The position numbers were made by a program, and so were the translations under genes. From Heterohyrax brucei (taxonomy: Eukaryota > Chordata > Mammalia > Hyracoidea > Procaviidae), in NCBI GenBank assembly GCA_028571685.1, contig CM053162.1:66948351-67012350 (forward strand): a DNA stretch of 64,000 nucleotides, given 5' to 3'. The notes under the pieces were generated by a model. That model was not told where the DNA came from and searched no databases. It saw nothing but the letters and a program-made list of their open reading frames with translations. Positions within the stretch are counted from its first letter, which is position 1. Every line of letters starts with the position of its first letter. This document shows, in pieces, positions 1 through 10,550 of this stretch.

Positions 1-33
1 ACATTGGCATTTTCTGTCTCTCATGGCTGTGGC

Positions 34-64
34 CATGAGTCAAATCTAACTCAACGGCACTTGG
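34..64 (+). repeat. Very short SINE 3'-tail copy
   Basis: About 30 bp reading 'gagtcaaatctaactcaa' then 'cggcacttgg', which matches only the extreme 3' end of the AfroSINE-type repeats seen elsewhere here. No tRNA-like head or body is present. Upstream sequence is too short to judge a target duplication. Confidence 0.55.
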
Positions 65-398
65 ATGACTTTCTCTCTCTTCATTTTATATACAGAGATA
101 CACCCCAAAATTATGCTTGAGTAATCATATATATATTTTTTTACATATTATGATGAAATTCTCATTGTCTAAATGCTTGCAAACATGAATGCATGCATAT
201 TTTCATGGTCTAATGAGAAGCCATTGATACGTTAAAATGTTTGAAAGTACAGTCATCAGAAGGATAGTTTTAAATTTATACTGCTTTGAACATCAGAATA
301 CAAAGAAGGATGTCACTGTAAATGACCAAAAGACAACAAATTACATGGACTTAGAAAACATAGCTGACATATATGTAGAAGTATTGCTTTATGTTATT

Positions 399-426
399 TA
401 GTCGGATCTGACTTAACGGCACCTGG
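399..426 (+). repeat. Very short SINE 3'-tail copy
   Basis: A 28-bp stretch, 'tagtcggatctgacttaa' followed by 'cggcacctgg', matching only the 3' tail of the AfroSINE family. It sits in otherwise unassigned AT-rich sequence. Confidence 0.55.
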
Positions 427-446
427 TTTATACACTAAAATTGGTT

Positions 447-735
447 GTTCTTTTTTTTAAATTTTTTATTTAATTTATTTTTCATTTAATATGCCAAGCC
501 AAGTGCCGTCGAGTCGGATGACTGAGTGAAAATGTACATTCCCGTATAAATTTACATGCCCACCTATACGCAGCTTCCACTGCTCTCCCTGCCTGGTGGC
601 AGCACACTTTCCTCTCTGCTCCATACATGTCTCATCCTCCCAACAGTCTCCTTTCCCCTCCTCTCTACCCACTCCACTTCCTCCAGCCAGAGGTCAGCAG
701 GATGATATCCTACAGATGTATAGAACCATTAATGC
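447..735 (-). mobile_element. L1 3'-end-like repeat, antisense, copy 1 of 3
   Basis: Begins with a T-rich run (the reverse of a poly-A tail), then a pyrimidine-rich segment with 'cttccactgctctccctgcc' and 'ctcatcctcccaacagtctc'. The same segment recurs at 13186-13382 and 44498-44752. It resembles my recollection of afrotherian L1 3' UTR read in reverse, so family assignment is moderate, while repeat status is clear from the three copies. A 24-bp SINE tail is inserted at 494-517. Confidence 0.6.
494..517 (-). mobile_element. 24-bp SINE-tail insertion with 'atg' target duplication
   Basis: The segment 'ccaagccaagtgccgtcg' plus 'agtcgg' lies between two 'atg' triplets (491-493 and 518-520). The sister repeat at 13201 reads straight through as 'ttaatatgactgag', which gives a natural empty site. 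The inserted bases are the reverse complement of the last 24 bases of an AfroSINE with a CTTGG-type tail. Confidence 0.7.
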
Positions 736-765
736 AAAAAAAAAAGAACTAAAAACAACAATTCT

Positions 766-1018
766 AGTTCCTTTCTTGTTATTTAACTTCAGATCTTTTG
801 AAAGTATTCCATTCACAGTACTAGGTAGAAGTATGTTTTGACATTATATGGCATTATTAAGCATTAGAAGAGAGGGCCATAAAAAGATATCTTTTCGTAT
901 CAGTATATTTATTTTAAATTCCTGCCATGCAATTCAAATCTCCATTATTTCATTAATTCTCCTGTCCCTTACATCCATCGTGTTTGCTGCCTATCTTTGG
1001 TGTTCCTATCACACGATT
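766..1018. other. Unassigned sequence
   Basis: AT-rich, no recognised repeat and no credible coding frame. Confidence 0.5.
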
Positions 1019-1181
1019 AGAAACCCTGGTGGTTTAGTGGGTTAGTGCTATGCGTGCTAACCGAAAGGCCAGTAGTTCAAATCCACCAGGTGCTCCTTGG
1101 TAACTCTATGGCGCAGTTCTCCTCTGACCTCTAGTGTCACTGTGAGTCAGACCTGACTTGATGGCAATAGGTTTGGTTTTG
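1019..1181 (+). mobile_element. AfroSINE-type SINE, full length
   Basis: Starts 'agaaaccctggtggtttagt' (tRNA-like A-box region), has the B-box region 'agttcaaatccaccagg', the body 'ctccttggtaactctatgg', and ends in the tail 'gacttgatggcaataggttt'. This is the standard ~160-bp layout repeated throughout the window. Confidence 0.85.
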
Positions 1182-1196
1182 GCGTTGTGTGATTAA

Positions 1197-1335
1197 GTCC
1201 AGATGGCACAGTGGTTATCAGATGGGCTGCTGAAGAGAAAGCTGACATTCAACACTCTTTGGAGGGCTTGTGGAGATCACTGTCCCCTCTACTATAGGGT
1301 TTCTATGAATTAGAGTAGACTCAACAACTTTGGAT
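1197..1335 (+). mobile_element. Diverged SINE copy
   Basis: Head 'aagtccagatggcacagtgg' and tail 'agagtagactcaacaact' fit a decayed AfroSINE relative placed directly after the copy at 1019-1181. The body is poorly conserved. Confidence 0.5.
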
Positions 1336-2570
1336 TATTGCATGATATTAATCTGTGATTGGAAAAGATAAAAACTAACATAGTAAACTAACCAAAATAG
1401 TTAAAATTAAGAAAATACTATTACTAACTAAATACTACTACTCTTTTTATGAGTCTACAATATTCCAGAAACTATTGATTAAATTTTCCACGTTGCCTAA
1501 GACATACATTTTCCACTGACCTGCTGTCTAGTTTAGTCTATATGGATACTGTTGCATCAAGTACTGGGAAGAGATGAACTTTAAGGTCAAGGAAGTGTGA
1601 ATTTGATGCGTCTTCTTTTCTCCTTGGACATTCAATTTCTTCTCTTTCAAAACGGAGGTACTAGACTTTTGATTCCTAACCTATCAAATAAGGATAAAAA
1701 CTTCTGACTTCAGCCACATGGAAAACCCAACCAGTGTACTATATTTATAGAACACTAGTTAAATACAATTTATAATATACATAATGAAACTCAAAAACCA
1801 ACAACAAAAGCCTGTATTTTGTGTGTAGGGGCTGATTTTGAGAACCAGTAAATGAAGACAGGTCTCATAGCCACCATGGAAAGTTCTTTCTGATATCTCT
1901 GTGGACAAGTAGATGTTGATTGTAGGCTCTGTGAACAGCGGCTAAGGTATTGTCAGTAGGTGTGGAGCACAGACTCTCAAATAAGGACAGGATGAAGAAC
2001 TAGGAAAAGTTTACTAGGTAACCTGGAAAATCATCTATGAAGGTTGCAGTCTGTCTCAGGCTCTGTGTGATGACTAGTTAGAAACATTGAGGAGAAGATA
2101 AAGAAGACTTCTCTGAGGAACTGGAACTCTTAAGACTATGATGAGGCCAGATTTTGTCTACAAATAACTGCAGAGCATTGTACTTTTAAACTCAGAAAAC
2201 AACAGAAAAACTGACCCAAGTAAAGAAGCTCCATGGTAGATAAAAATAGAACAGTGGTCTGCAAAGGACACAAGACAGAACTATGGGAATGCTTCGAAGC
2301 AAAAATCCTGTGCAACAGGAAACGTGGATTTGGTGGTAGATTTCCTCAATACACGGTTTTAGGTACAGTTCATACAGAACATAAAAACAATCAAAAGGGG
2401 AAAGTCAGAGAAACCTCTTAGACACAACCAAATGCCACATGGGCTAAGTTTTCTAGACTGTAAGACAAAGGACTATAGACTTAAGGAATATCTACATAGA
2501 TCGGAACAATATACAGTCAGTGTTCTGTATCCAGCTTTGGTGAGTAACATCTAGAGTCTTAATAGCTTGT
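1336..2570. other. Unassigned sequence, possibly L1-related
   Basis: No family recognised. The stretch runs without a boundary into an L1 3'-end-like segment at about 2571, so part of it may be upstream L1 sequence. Open frames here are short and look accidental. Confidence 0.35.
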
Positions 2571-3213
2571 GAGTGGCCATCTAAGACACGACTGTGCATC
2601 TCTTCTTATACAGATTGTGGGAAAGTAAAAGGGTCAAGGGAGCAGTTTATACAAAGGAATAATGGGCCACACAAACTACAGTTCATACAACACTGAGACC
2701 AGAAAAACTAGGTGGTGCCAAGCTGCCACCACCGTCTGCTTTGACTGAGAACACAACAGAAGTTCTGAACAGAGTAAGATAAATCTGTAAAACAACAAAC
2801 CAATCAAACTCTCTCTCCCTCTGTCTCTCTCTGTGTCTCTCACACACACAAGAGACAAGTCTTGTCAGTCTGACAGAGACTGGAGAAACCCCTGAAAGTA
2901 GGACAGTAATGCCCCCTTCTGACTTGGAAACGAAGCCATTCTCAGACAGCACCTCCCAGCCAAACAATAGATAAGCACACGAGATAAACAGTATCATCCA
3001 AGAGGAAGGTACTCTCCAGAACAGTGAATTATAATGTAAGAAGGCGGGAATGGGTAACACCCAGAATGACAGAAAAACGGAGAAATGAGCACAGAAACGA
3101 GGAGATTACTGACACATTGCAGGGAATGAAACCAAGGTCATGTAATACTTGTGTACAGTCATTGATTGGGAAACTTATTTGATCTGTAGACTGCCACCTA
3201 AAGCACAATTAAA
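2571..3213 (+). mobile_element. L1 3' end (3' UTR-like)
   Basis: Starts near 'gtgagtggccatctaagac', contains 'actaggtggtgccaagctgc' and 'agtctgacagagactggaga', and ends at 'gccacctaaagcacaatt' followed by A-rich sequence. The order matches my memory of an afrotherian L1 3' untranslated region. A CT/CA-rich simple repeat sits at about 2810-2850. Not coding. Confidence 0.55.
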
Positions 3214-4600
3214 AGAAAAAAAATCTTGTGTGAAAGATCACAATAAAAATCATGAATGAAGTCATAAAGCTGTATGAGGGAAAATGGGTGCAAAAAAAGA
3301 TGACTTGGTATTTTAAGCACTACAAAAATATGAAATCTAATACAGAAAAGATGAAAAATCATAATGTAAATCATGAAGTAGTAATAGTAAAAAGTAGTAA
3401 AGGACTATGAGAAAAGAACATGTGGACTTGATAAGAACAAAACAACTTTCAGAATAAAACAAATTGATAAATGAGTACTTTAACGGGCCAATTAAATAGG
3501 TAATTAGACTCAGCTTGGGAGAAAACTGGGTCTGAGAAATTAACTAAAATGCAAAAAGGGCAGATAAATAAAAATATGATGAAAAATTTAAGAGTTACGG
3601 AGGTTTGAATGAGACATTCAACATGCATAAGTTCCAGAAGGAAAACTGAAATGACTAAGATCAAGAGATAACAACTGAAACATGAATCTACAAAGAAAGA
3701 AAACAATATTCTTTCAAAGGATTTATAAAGCTAATTCCATACTTAACCCTGGTGGAATGGTAGAGGTCAAAAGCCAGTAAAACAGTATCTTATATTTAGT
3801 AGAATAATTGCCAATAATCAGTTCTATTCCTTACTTAAAAATAATTCAAGTGTAAGGGCAATGGAAGTCAGTGAAGAATGAAAGATTACTACTCAAAGAA
3901 TTTCATCATAAAAAAGAAGTAAAGAATAGAAAGTATATAATGGAAGACAATTCTCTGAGGAAATGTGTTTGGTTCTCTTGTTCTCATTGTATTTGGGCAA
4001 CTCCTTATCAATGACTGCCTTAGACCTTAGTGTTTAAACAGCATCCTTATTTTGTCACTTTATAATCAATTTATCCATTTTTTATAGTACTTATGGCTAT
4101 CTGACTTTTATATAAGTCTGATTTATATTTACTTGTATGCCATCTTTCTCCCCAACATAGAATACAATTTCATGGAAGAGTCATTTTGTTTTGTTTATTG
4201 ATCTTTTTTTTCCTCATAGTGCTAATACGGTATTTGGTTTAATGTAGACCCAGGCAAATATTTGTTTAATTTAATGTATAAGTGAACAGTGAACAAGTGA
4301 TCCGAACTTCAGCATATGATGAACACTGAATACTAATGAATAACTTGTAAAGGTTAAAAAATAAAATTGCTTTATAATAGCAAACATGAAATAATTGAAG
4401 GACTGATCATGAAACAAACAGATTGAAGTACCTTCTTCACGTCATTCAGTAAGACAAAAATGTTGGCTAAACTTACAACTTATGAGAAAAAATTCTGTAT
4501 GGAAAGAGAATGTGTATTTTCAAGAATAAGAGAAAAAGGAAAATAAAAATTCATTCAAAGCAAAAGAGGGAACAAAATTCTGAAATCTAATAATGACAAG
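3214..4600. other. Unassigned AT-rich sequence
   Basis: Purine-rich, A-rich sequence with no clear family. Old L1-like character is possible but I cannot align it by eye. Confidence 0.35.
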
Positions 4601-5675
4601 CATCATCAAAAAAGAAGGTGAGATGAAGTAAATCAGAAAGGTAGAAATGGGTTGAAAAATTCTAGTATATCAAACTCATTCCTACAAAGACAGAAATATA
4701 TAAACTTAAAAATATTTTAAAAATCCAGTTATAATTTGACCAAAGGAGACATTCACTGATGACAAAAACTCTCAGTGAGCTATGAATAAGAAAAAAATAG
4801 CTCAGCCTGATAAAGGGAATCTGAAAAAAATTCTGTAATTAATGTCATACTTAATGCAAAAGGCTAAATGATTTTCCTTTAAGATCAAGAATGAAACTGT
4901 CAACATTCTTTATTCCATAACTTAATAGAATTTGTAGTATAATAAGGTAAGTAAAAACAAAAGGTGACTATAGTTATAAAACGAAGGGAGAAAATTCTAC
5001 AGGATCAGCATGGTATCCTAAGTCGAATATACCAAAGAATCTACCAAACTCCATTAGAAATAACATGAGTCTTTACTAAGATTGTAGGATACAGGTACAT
5101 GGGCAAAAATCAGTTGTATTTCTATATAATTCACAATTAGATGTGGAGATTAAAATAAGTGTCATTCAAAATAGCAATAAAAACATAGCATACTTAGATA
5201 TAGATTAACAAAGTATCTGCCAAATGTGTCTGCTGAAACCTAGAAAACACATGATACAAATAAAGGATCATTTTGAATAAATAGAGAGCAATATCATGTT
5301 CATGAATCGGAAAACTCAATATTGTTAAGATGCCATTTTTTCCCCAGTTAATTCATACATTCAACATGATCACAATCAGAATCCCCAAATTATTTTTTCA
5401 TATACATCAAATAGATTCTAAAATTTATAAGGAAACTAAAAGAGTGACAATAAAATTTCAAAAACTGTTTATGAAAAATAATTACTAAGATGGAGAATTC
5501 GTATCACTTGGCATTAAAATAGACTCTAAAGCTACAATAGCAATACAAAGACACTGGGGTAATGATTAAAGAGAAACATACAGCTTGATGAAACCGAATA
5601 GTACAGAATATAGTCACACATAAGTGATTCTGGAAAGACTAGTTATAAAGGAAATTCAATGTAGCTTATCAACAA

Positions 5676-5731
5676 AGCCAAGCCAGCCAAGTGCCATCGA
5701 GTTGGATCCAACTCATAGCGACCCTAGGGAG
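5676..5731 (-). mobile_element. Short SINE 3'-tail copy inside L1
   Basis: 'gccaagccagccaagtgcca' then 'tcgagttggatccaactcat' and 'agcgaccctaggga': the reverse complement of roughly the last 55 bp of an AfroSINE. The tRNA-like head is absent. L1 ORF2 sequence resumes on the far side. Confidence 0.65.
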
Positions 5732-6115
5732 TGATGGAATAACTAGGATAACCTATATGCAAATAAAAATTATTTTTTCCTGGTCTTGTACAAAAATTAA
5801 CTCAAAACAGACCATAGTCAAAAGAACCCTTGGAATTACAAAATCTCTAGGAGAGACAGAGGGAAGTATCTTGGCAATATTGAGTGAGTTGAATATTTCT
5901 TTTTATAATGCCAAGAAATACAATCCATGGAGAAAAATACAATAAATTAAACTTCATCAAAACTAAAAATTGTTTATCTTTCAAAGACACTATTAAGATA
6001 ATGAAAACATAAGCTACAAAGAGGAAGAAAATACTTAGAAAATTTATTTCTGGTAAACAAAAGCAACAACAAAAATGTTCAAAATTAAAAATCAAGTAAG
6101 GAAATCAACTGATCA

Positions 6116-6287
6116 GGAGTCTGTATGGCCAAGCAGGATGGCTCCCTAAGGCGCCAAGTCTGGAATTTGGAATCTTTACCGAAGTAGGCTGCTACATCTT
6201 TCCCTCAAAGAGTGGCCGGGAGTTTTGAATTATTAAGCTTTTAGTAAGCAGCTGAGCACTTAACTACTGTGCCAACAGAGCTCCTTT
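6116..6287 (-). mobile_element. SINE variant inside L1
   Basis: Contains 'aggctgctacatctttccct', 'gtggccgggagttttgaatt' and 'agcacttaactactgtgcca' ending 'acagagctcc', the reverse complement of the longer AfroSINE variant that carries a '...gcagtctgcttcc...' spacer. The variant appears again at 16045 (+), 23250 (-) and 47001 (-). Confidence 0.6.
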
Positions 6288-6414
6288 CAAACATCAGTCA
6301 AAAAATATTTAAGCCAATAAAAATAAGTAGAATGTTTGAACACTTGATTGAAGAAGATATTAAACAGTAAATAAGCACAAGAGAAAACCACAATGATCTT
6401 TTACTGCACATGTA

Positions 6415-6960
6415 TGAGGCTGACAATTAGGTCTATAAACTTCATTATTCTAAGTGCTACTTACCTTGTTGCTGAATATCACTACAGTTACATTTAAAGT
6501 CCTCCTCTTGGAAAGCTTTGCACCGATGCCAGTGCTTAGTCCACCCCCAAGAACAATTTTGGAACTCTTTCTGGGATGGTCATTGCGTAGGGTGGCAAGG
6601 TGGCAAAGCTGTGAACTGAATCACAAAGTTGGTCTCTGAGGGAGCTTTTAGTCAGTAAACAAATAACCACATTGGAACACCCTCCCTACTCACCTGATTT
6701 GGCCCCCAATAACCTTTTTTTTTTACCTGAAGATAAAGAAAATACTGAAAGAAGACATTTGGATGACGTTCAGGACAACAGCTCTGATGGCAATTCCAGA
6801 AAAAGAGTTCCAAAGTTACTTTGAAGGATGGACTAGGCGCTAGGCATCAGTGCAGAGCTTCCCCAGGAGATGGCTTCAAAGGTGACTGTAGGGATATTCA
6901 GCAATGAGGTAGGTAGCACTTTTTCTACAATGAGTTCGTGAACTTAATTGGTGGTCCTGC
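6415..6960 (+). mobile_element. Mariner-derived MITE, full length (A-arm left, B-arm right)
   Basis: A 546-bp element flanked by TA (6413-6414, 6961-6962), as expected for Tc1/mariner. The left ~190 bp is an inverted copy of the right ~170 bp ('gatatcattcagc'-type block, 'aaaaagagttccaaagttac'). The interior includes 'aacaccctccctactcacct' and 'ggatgacgttcaggaca', the 3' end of a mariner transposase gene. The same layout recurs at 12079 (-), 14277, 21129 and 45574. Confidence 0.75.
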
Positions 6961-7159
6961 TATTACAATGGATAGACTGAAAACAAAATGAAATGAAAAG
7001 GAAAACGAAACAGAACAATGAGCACACCAAGTGCTAGCAAGTATGGAGAGAAACTGTAATTCTCATGAATTCTTGGTGGGAATATGCTTTGTTACAGCCA
7101 CTTCAGAAAATATTTAGGCAATATTTTATTAAATTAAATACATTTTCATGTACTACCCT

Positions 7160-7355
7160 GTGAACTGGAGTCCCTCAATGGCACGAATAGTTATTACACT
7201 TGGCTGTTAACTCGAAGTTTGATGGTCTATGTCCACCCAGACGCATCTTGGAAGAAATGCTTGGTGATCTACTTCCAAAAAACCAGTCACTGAAAACTCT
7301 TCAGAGCACGCTTTGACTCTGACACAAACAGGGACACTATTAGTTGGGTGGCAAT
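7160..7355 (+). mobile_element. SINE variant
   Basis: Contains 'ctggagtccctcaatggcac', 'tcttggaagaaatgcttggt', 'gatctacttccaaaaaacca' and 'ttgactctgacacaaacagg'. This is the long AfroSINE variant with a '...gatctacttcc...' middle. It marks the end of the recognisable L1 sequence. Confidence 0.6.
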
Positions 7356-8107
7356 GGGTACACATGACTGACCAAGAAGAAAGAAAAATCTCTTGCATCT
7401 GAGACGTACAGCTCATACAAAATGGGTTAGAATTAATGAACAAGGACTCATAAAGGAGAATGGCGATCAAATAGTTATCAAGAAGAATCTGTTGGCAATA
7501 TCAAGCTTGAAAACATTATAGGTAAAAATAAGAGATCAGAAGGTAGGCTACCAAGCAGACTGGACACAGCCAAGACTGAATTAGTGGACTGTGCTATCAC
7601 AATTAGGAAATTTGTTGTAGAACATTAGAATGTTATAAAGCAAACAAAAAATCTCTAAAAATAAAATTTTAATAAGTGGAAAGAATTATGATTATGAACC
7701 CAATAGTAACAGGAAAATTAAATAAAAAGGAAGATATATTGTAGAAATGTTGACTGAATTTTTTTATAAATCGAGACATATAGGAGAAATCAAATTGAAG
7801 GAGTTTATAGACCACCAAACATTTTAATCTTCTATTTATTATTTTACTGCGCTTTGGATAAAAATTTACAGAGCAAATTAGCTCTTCATTAAACAATTGA
7901 TATGAATATTTTTTCATGGCATTGGTGGCCAACATTGCAGTGTGTCAACATTCTCCGCTTCTCAAAAACTACGAGAAACTTCAGAAATTTGTATGTTATT
8001 CTTGAGCAGAGGTCGCACTAATCTGCTCTTTATCATTCCAGTCTTAGCGTCTGTGCTGCCGAAGTGAGCACAGGTTGCCAAACACGTTAGAGGAGACAAA
8101 GTTTATG
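7356..8107. other. Unassigned sequence
   Basis: AT-rich with no recognised element and no credible coding frame. Confidence 0.45.
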
Positions 8108-8112
8108 TGTTT

Positions 8113-8624
8113 TGTTTTAGTCAGCTAGTGCTGCTCTAACAGAAATACCAGAGTGGATGGCTTTAACAAAGGAAGATTTATTCTTACACAGTCCAGTAGG
8201 TTGCAAGTCCATATTCAGGGTGTCCGCTTCAGGGAAAGGCTTTCCCCTTGTTGACTCTGGAGGAAAGTCCAGTATTGCATCAGTCTTTGTCCAGGGAGCA
8301 TCTTGGCGCGGGAACCTCAGGGCTGAAGGACCTGCTCTTCTCCCGGTGCAGATTTCTTGATGGTGTGAGGTTCCCCCTTCTCTGTTGTTTCTGTTTCCTT
8401 TTATCTCTTGCAGGCTGAAAAGCTTAAGGGTGGGGCAAGTCATACTCCAGGGAAACTCCCCCCACAGGAGAGCAAGGAAGTAATCCTATGCAGGAATTTA
8501 CAGCTCCTTTAGCATACAGTTTAGCAAAACCACACAATGGAGGACAGTTCCAAGATACTGGGAACCATATCCCAGCCACGTGGCTATACATATTTTTGGG
8601 GGGAACACAATTCAAACCATGACA
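8113..8624 (-). mobile_element. Solo LTR, MaLR/MST-like, with 5-bp target duplication
   Basis: A 512-bp element with TG...CA ends ('tgttttagtcagctagtgct' to 'accatgaca') and an exact flanking duplication 'tgttt' (8108-8112, 8625-8629). Read on the minus strand it ends with the 'ataaat'-type poly-A signal region and '...aaagccatccactctgg', like mammalian MaLR LTRs. The same family recurs at 16759, 48434, 53522, 54497 and 55959. No internal retroviral genes are present. Confidence 0.75.
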
Positions 8625-8629
8625 TGTTT

Positions 8630-9984
8630 ACACATTAATAGTGAAGTGTGAAGATATTGAAGATCAAAGGAAATTGGAAAAAAAATTAAAACAACAGCAG
8701 ATCACAATCAACAAATGAGAATTAGAGAACAACCCAGGCTTCTTAGTAAAAGTCCTGGTCTAATGAAAAAAACAGGGTTTTTCAAAGTATTGAGAGGGGA
8801 AAAAAATAATATCTTACTTCTACATCTAATTGAACTATCTTTGAAATGTCAGATTGAAATAATGATATTTCCAGTACAGAAAGTGGAAGAAGAATCAGGA
8901 GAGATGGAAGCAAGAAATAAAATCCAATAGGAAACTATATAACAATCCTCCACCCTCCTGCCATATTCAAAAGCAGAACTAAATCTGAGATGCTAACAAT
9001 GAAGCCAAGGGAAACAGGGAGGAGAGGGCATGCTAGGCAACGTTTGTTGTTCAGAGACTTGGCATAGACATTGACAGATGGATAGATGAAGGAGAGGTGT
9101 AAGCAGCCTTGTAATGGGGAAACCTCAGAAATACAGAGGTGAAATACGTAACATCAGCCCAGCAAGGGGAGAAAAGAAATATCAAAAAGAAGGAGGAAAA
9201 GAAGGGTAAAAAAAAGAGAGCCAGGGAGGAGTAAGTGCTAATATACAAAATGTAATTCATGTGTGACTAAAACAGCATGTCTGTCCCACCATAATCATGA
9301 TCACAAGAAATTAAATGGATTAAGCATAATAGAATGGAGATGCACTCAGACTGGACTATCAAACAACCTGCAATAGTATGTAGTTTAAGGAGACAGTCTT
9401 CTAATAAAAATAATAGAAACATTTAAAAATAAATGGTTATTAGCAGCTATAGCAGGCAGGAGGGAGAGAAATCTTCAATAACAAATTCAATCAAAGATTA
9501 AATAGAATTTAGGTGAAAATCCTTGTAACAGCTACATGTGTTGGTGTGTTCTGATAAAATAGAAATGATGCAGACTGTTATAATATAGTGCACATACATG
9601 TACCTAGAAATCTTGCTTTAAAATAAGTAAATAAGTGTAGGAGATGTGCAGAATAACAGATCATAATTGATATCTATCTCTCCATACTCACGTCTCTATA
9701 TATTTGTATCACAAAATGTAGAGAAACCTTTCCCGTTTTTAAGACCACCTGGAACACCCATAGAAGTCATCTGTGTAGGAAGAGACAAAGAAAATCTCAG
9801 GAATAGCATACAATTCTGAGTGTACTCAGAGTTCCAGATGAGTTTATTTTTACTTATAATGTATGGAAAAGTCCTCTTTTGTTGAAACTATTCTAATAGT
9901 TGTGTTATACGTGAACTTTTATGTCAAATATTAGTGTTAACAGACTGAGGTTGTACAGTCTGGAAGTCAAATTCCTGAACCATT
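8630..9984. other. Unassigned sequence, possibly old L1 3' region
   Basis: The part around 8770-8900 has a weak resemblance to the old-L1 3' region; the rest has no recognised family. Nothing coding is supported. Confidence 0.35.
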
Positions 9985-10128
9985 TCTATTGAGTGGATTC
10001 CAACTGTACAACAACGCAATTAAGATAGAGTAGAACTGTCCCATAGAGTTTCCAGGGAGCACCTGGCAGATTTGAACTGCCAACCTTGTGGTTAGCAGCC
10101 ATGGCACTTAGCCACTGCACCACTAGAC
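9985..10128 (-). mobile_element. AfroSINE-type SINE
   Basis: Reverse complement of the standard SINE: 'gtagaactgtcccatagagt', 'gagcacctggcagatttgaa', 'gttagcagccatggcactta', 'gcaccactaga'. The tail side at the left is decayed. Confidence 0.85.
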
Positions 10129-10392
10129 TGTACTTGGAAGTTGTGCACAAATCTATCTCTAGGTAACAACTGGAGATGATGTTTTTATCCATTTAAGCAG
10201 GAGATGATGTTATTTGTTCTGTATCATGTGTACTCATTTCTTCCTTTACACACTTTCCCTACACATAGAACAAAAGGCCACAGGACACAACACTTCAGTG
10301 CCCCCGCTAGACGTTTCTATGATAAACAGAAGAAAGGAACCAGAGGAACGTGATTAAACCTAGTGGAGGAAGACATAGGTGAAAGTATAACC

Positions 10393-10550
10393 CCAAATCC
10401 ACCACTGTCAAGTCAGTTCCAACTCACAGCGACCCTGTAGGAAAGATGAGAATTCCTCCGTAGAGTTTCCAGGGAGTTCCAGGCAGATTTGAACTGCCAG
10501 CCCTTTGGTTAGCAGTTGTAGCACTAAACCACTATGCCACTAGGATTTCC
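10393..10550 (-). mobile_element. AfroSINE-type SINE
   Basis: 'ccactgtcaagtcagttcca', 'agtttccagggagttccagg' and 'ccactatgccactaggattt' in the order of a reversed full-length SINE. Confidence 0.85.

Larger units (their letters stand above)
4600..7158 (+). mobile_element. Old L1 ORF2 fragment, broken by insertions
   Basis: Several blocks follow the order of the mammalian L1 ORF2 3' half: 'ctcagtgagctatgaataag', 'gtcatacttaatgcaaaagg', 'aaatcagttgtatttctata', 'gttcatgaatcggaaaactc', 'acttcatcaaaactaaaaat', and at 7040-7100 a block ending 'cttggtgggaatatgctt'. The reading frame is destroyed by stops and indels. The L1 is interrupted by a SINE tail (5676-5731), a SINE (6116-6287) and a mariner MITE (6415-6960), and is followed by another SINE (7160-7355). 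Confidence 0.7.

Noticed and set aside
1019..1100. tRNA genes at SINE heads
   Set aside because: A-box and B-box-like motifs recur at dozens of dispersed copies with a shared non-tRNA body and tail. They are tRNA-derived SINEs.
2683..3060. 125-codon minus-strand frame
   Set aside because: Lies in antisense L1 3' UTR with a CT/CA simple repeat that gives the RDTERDRGRES-like stretch.
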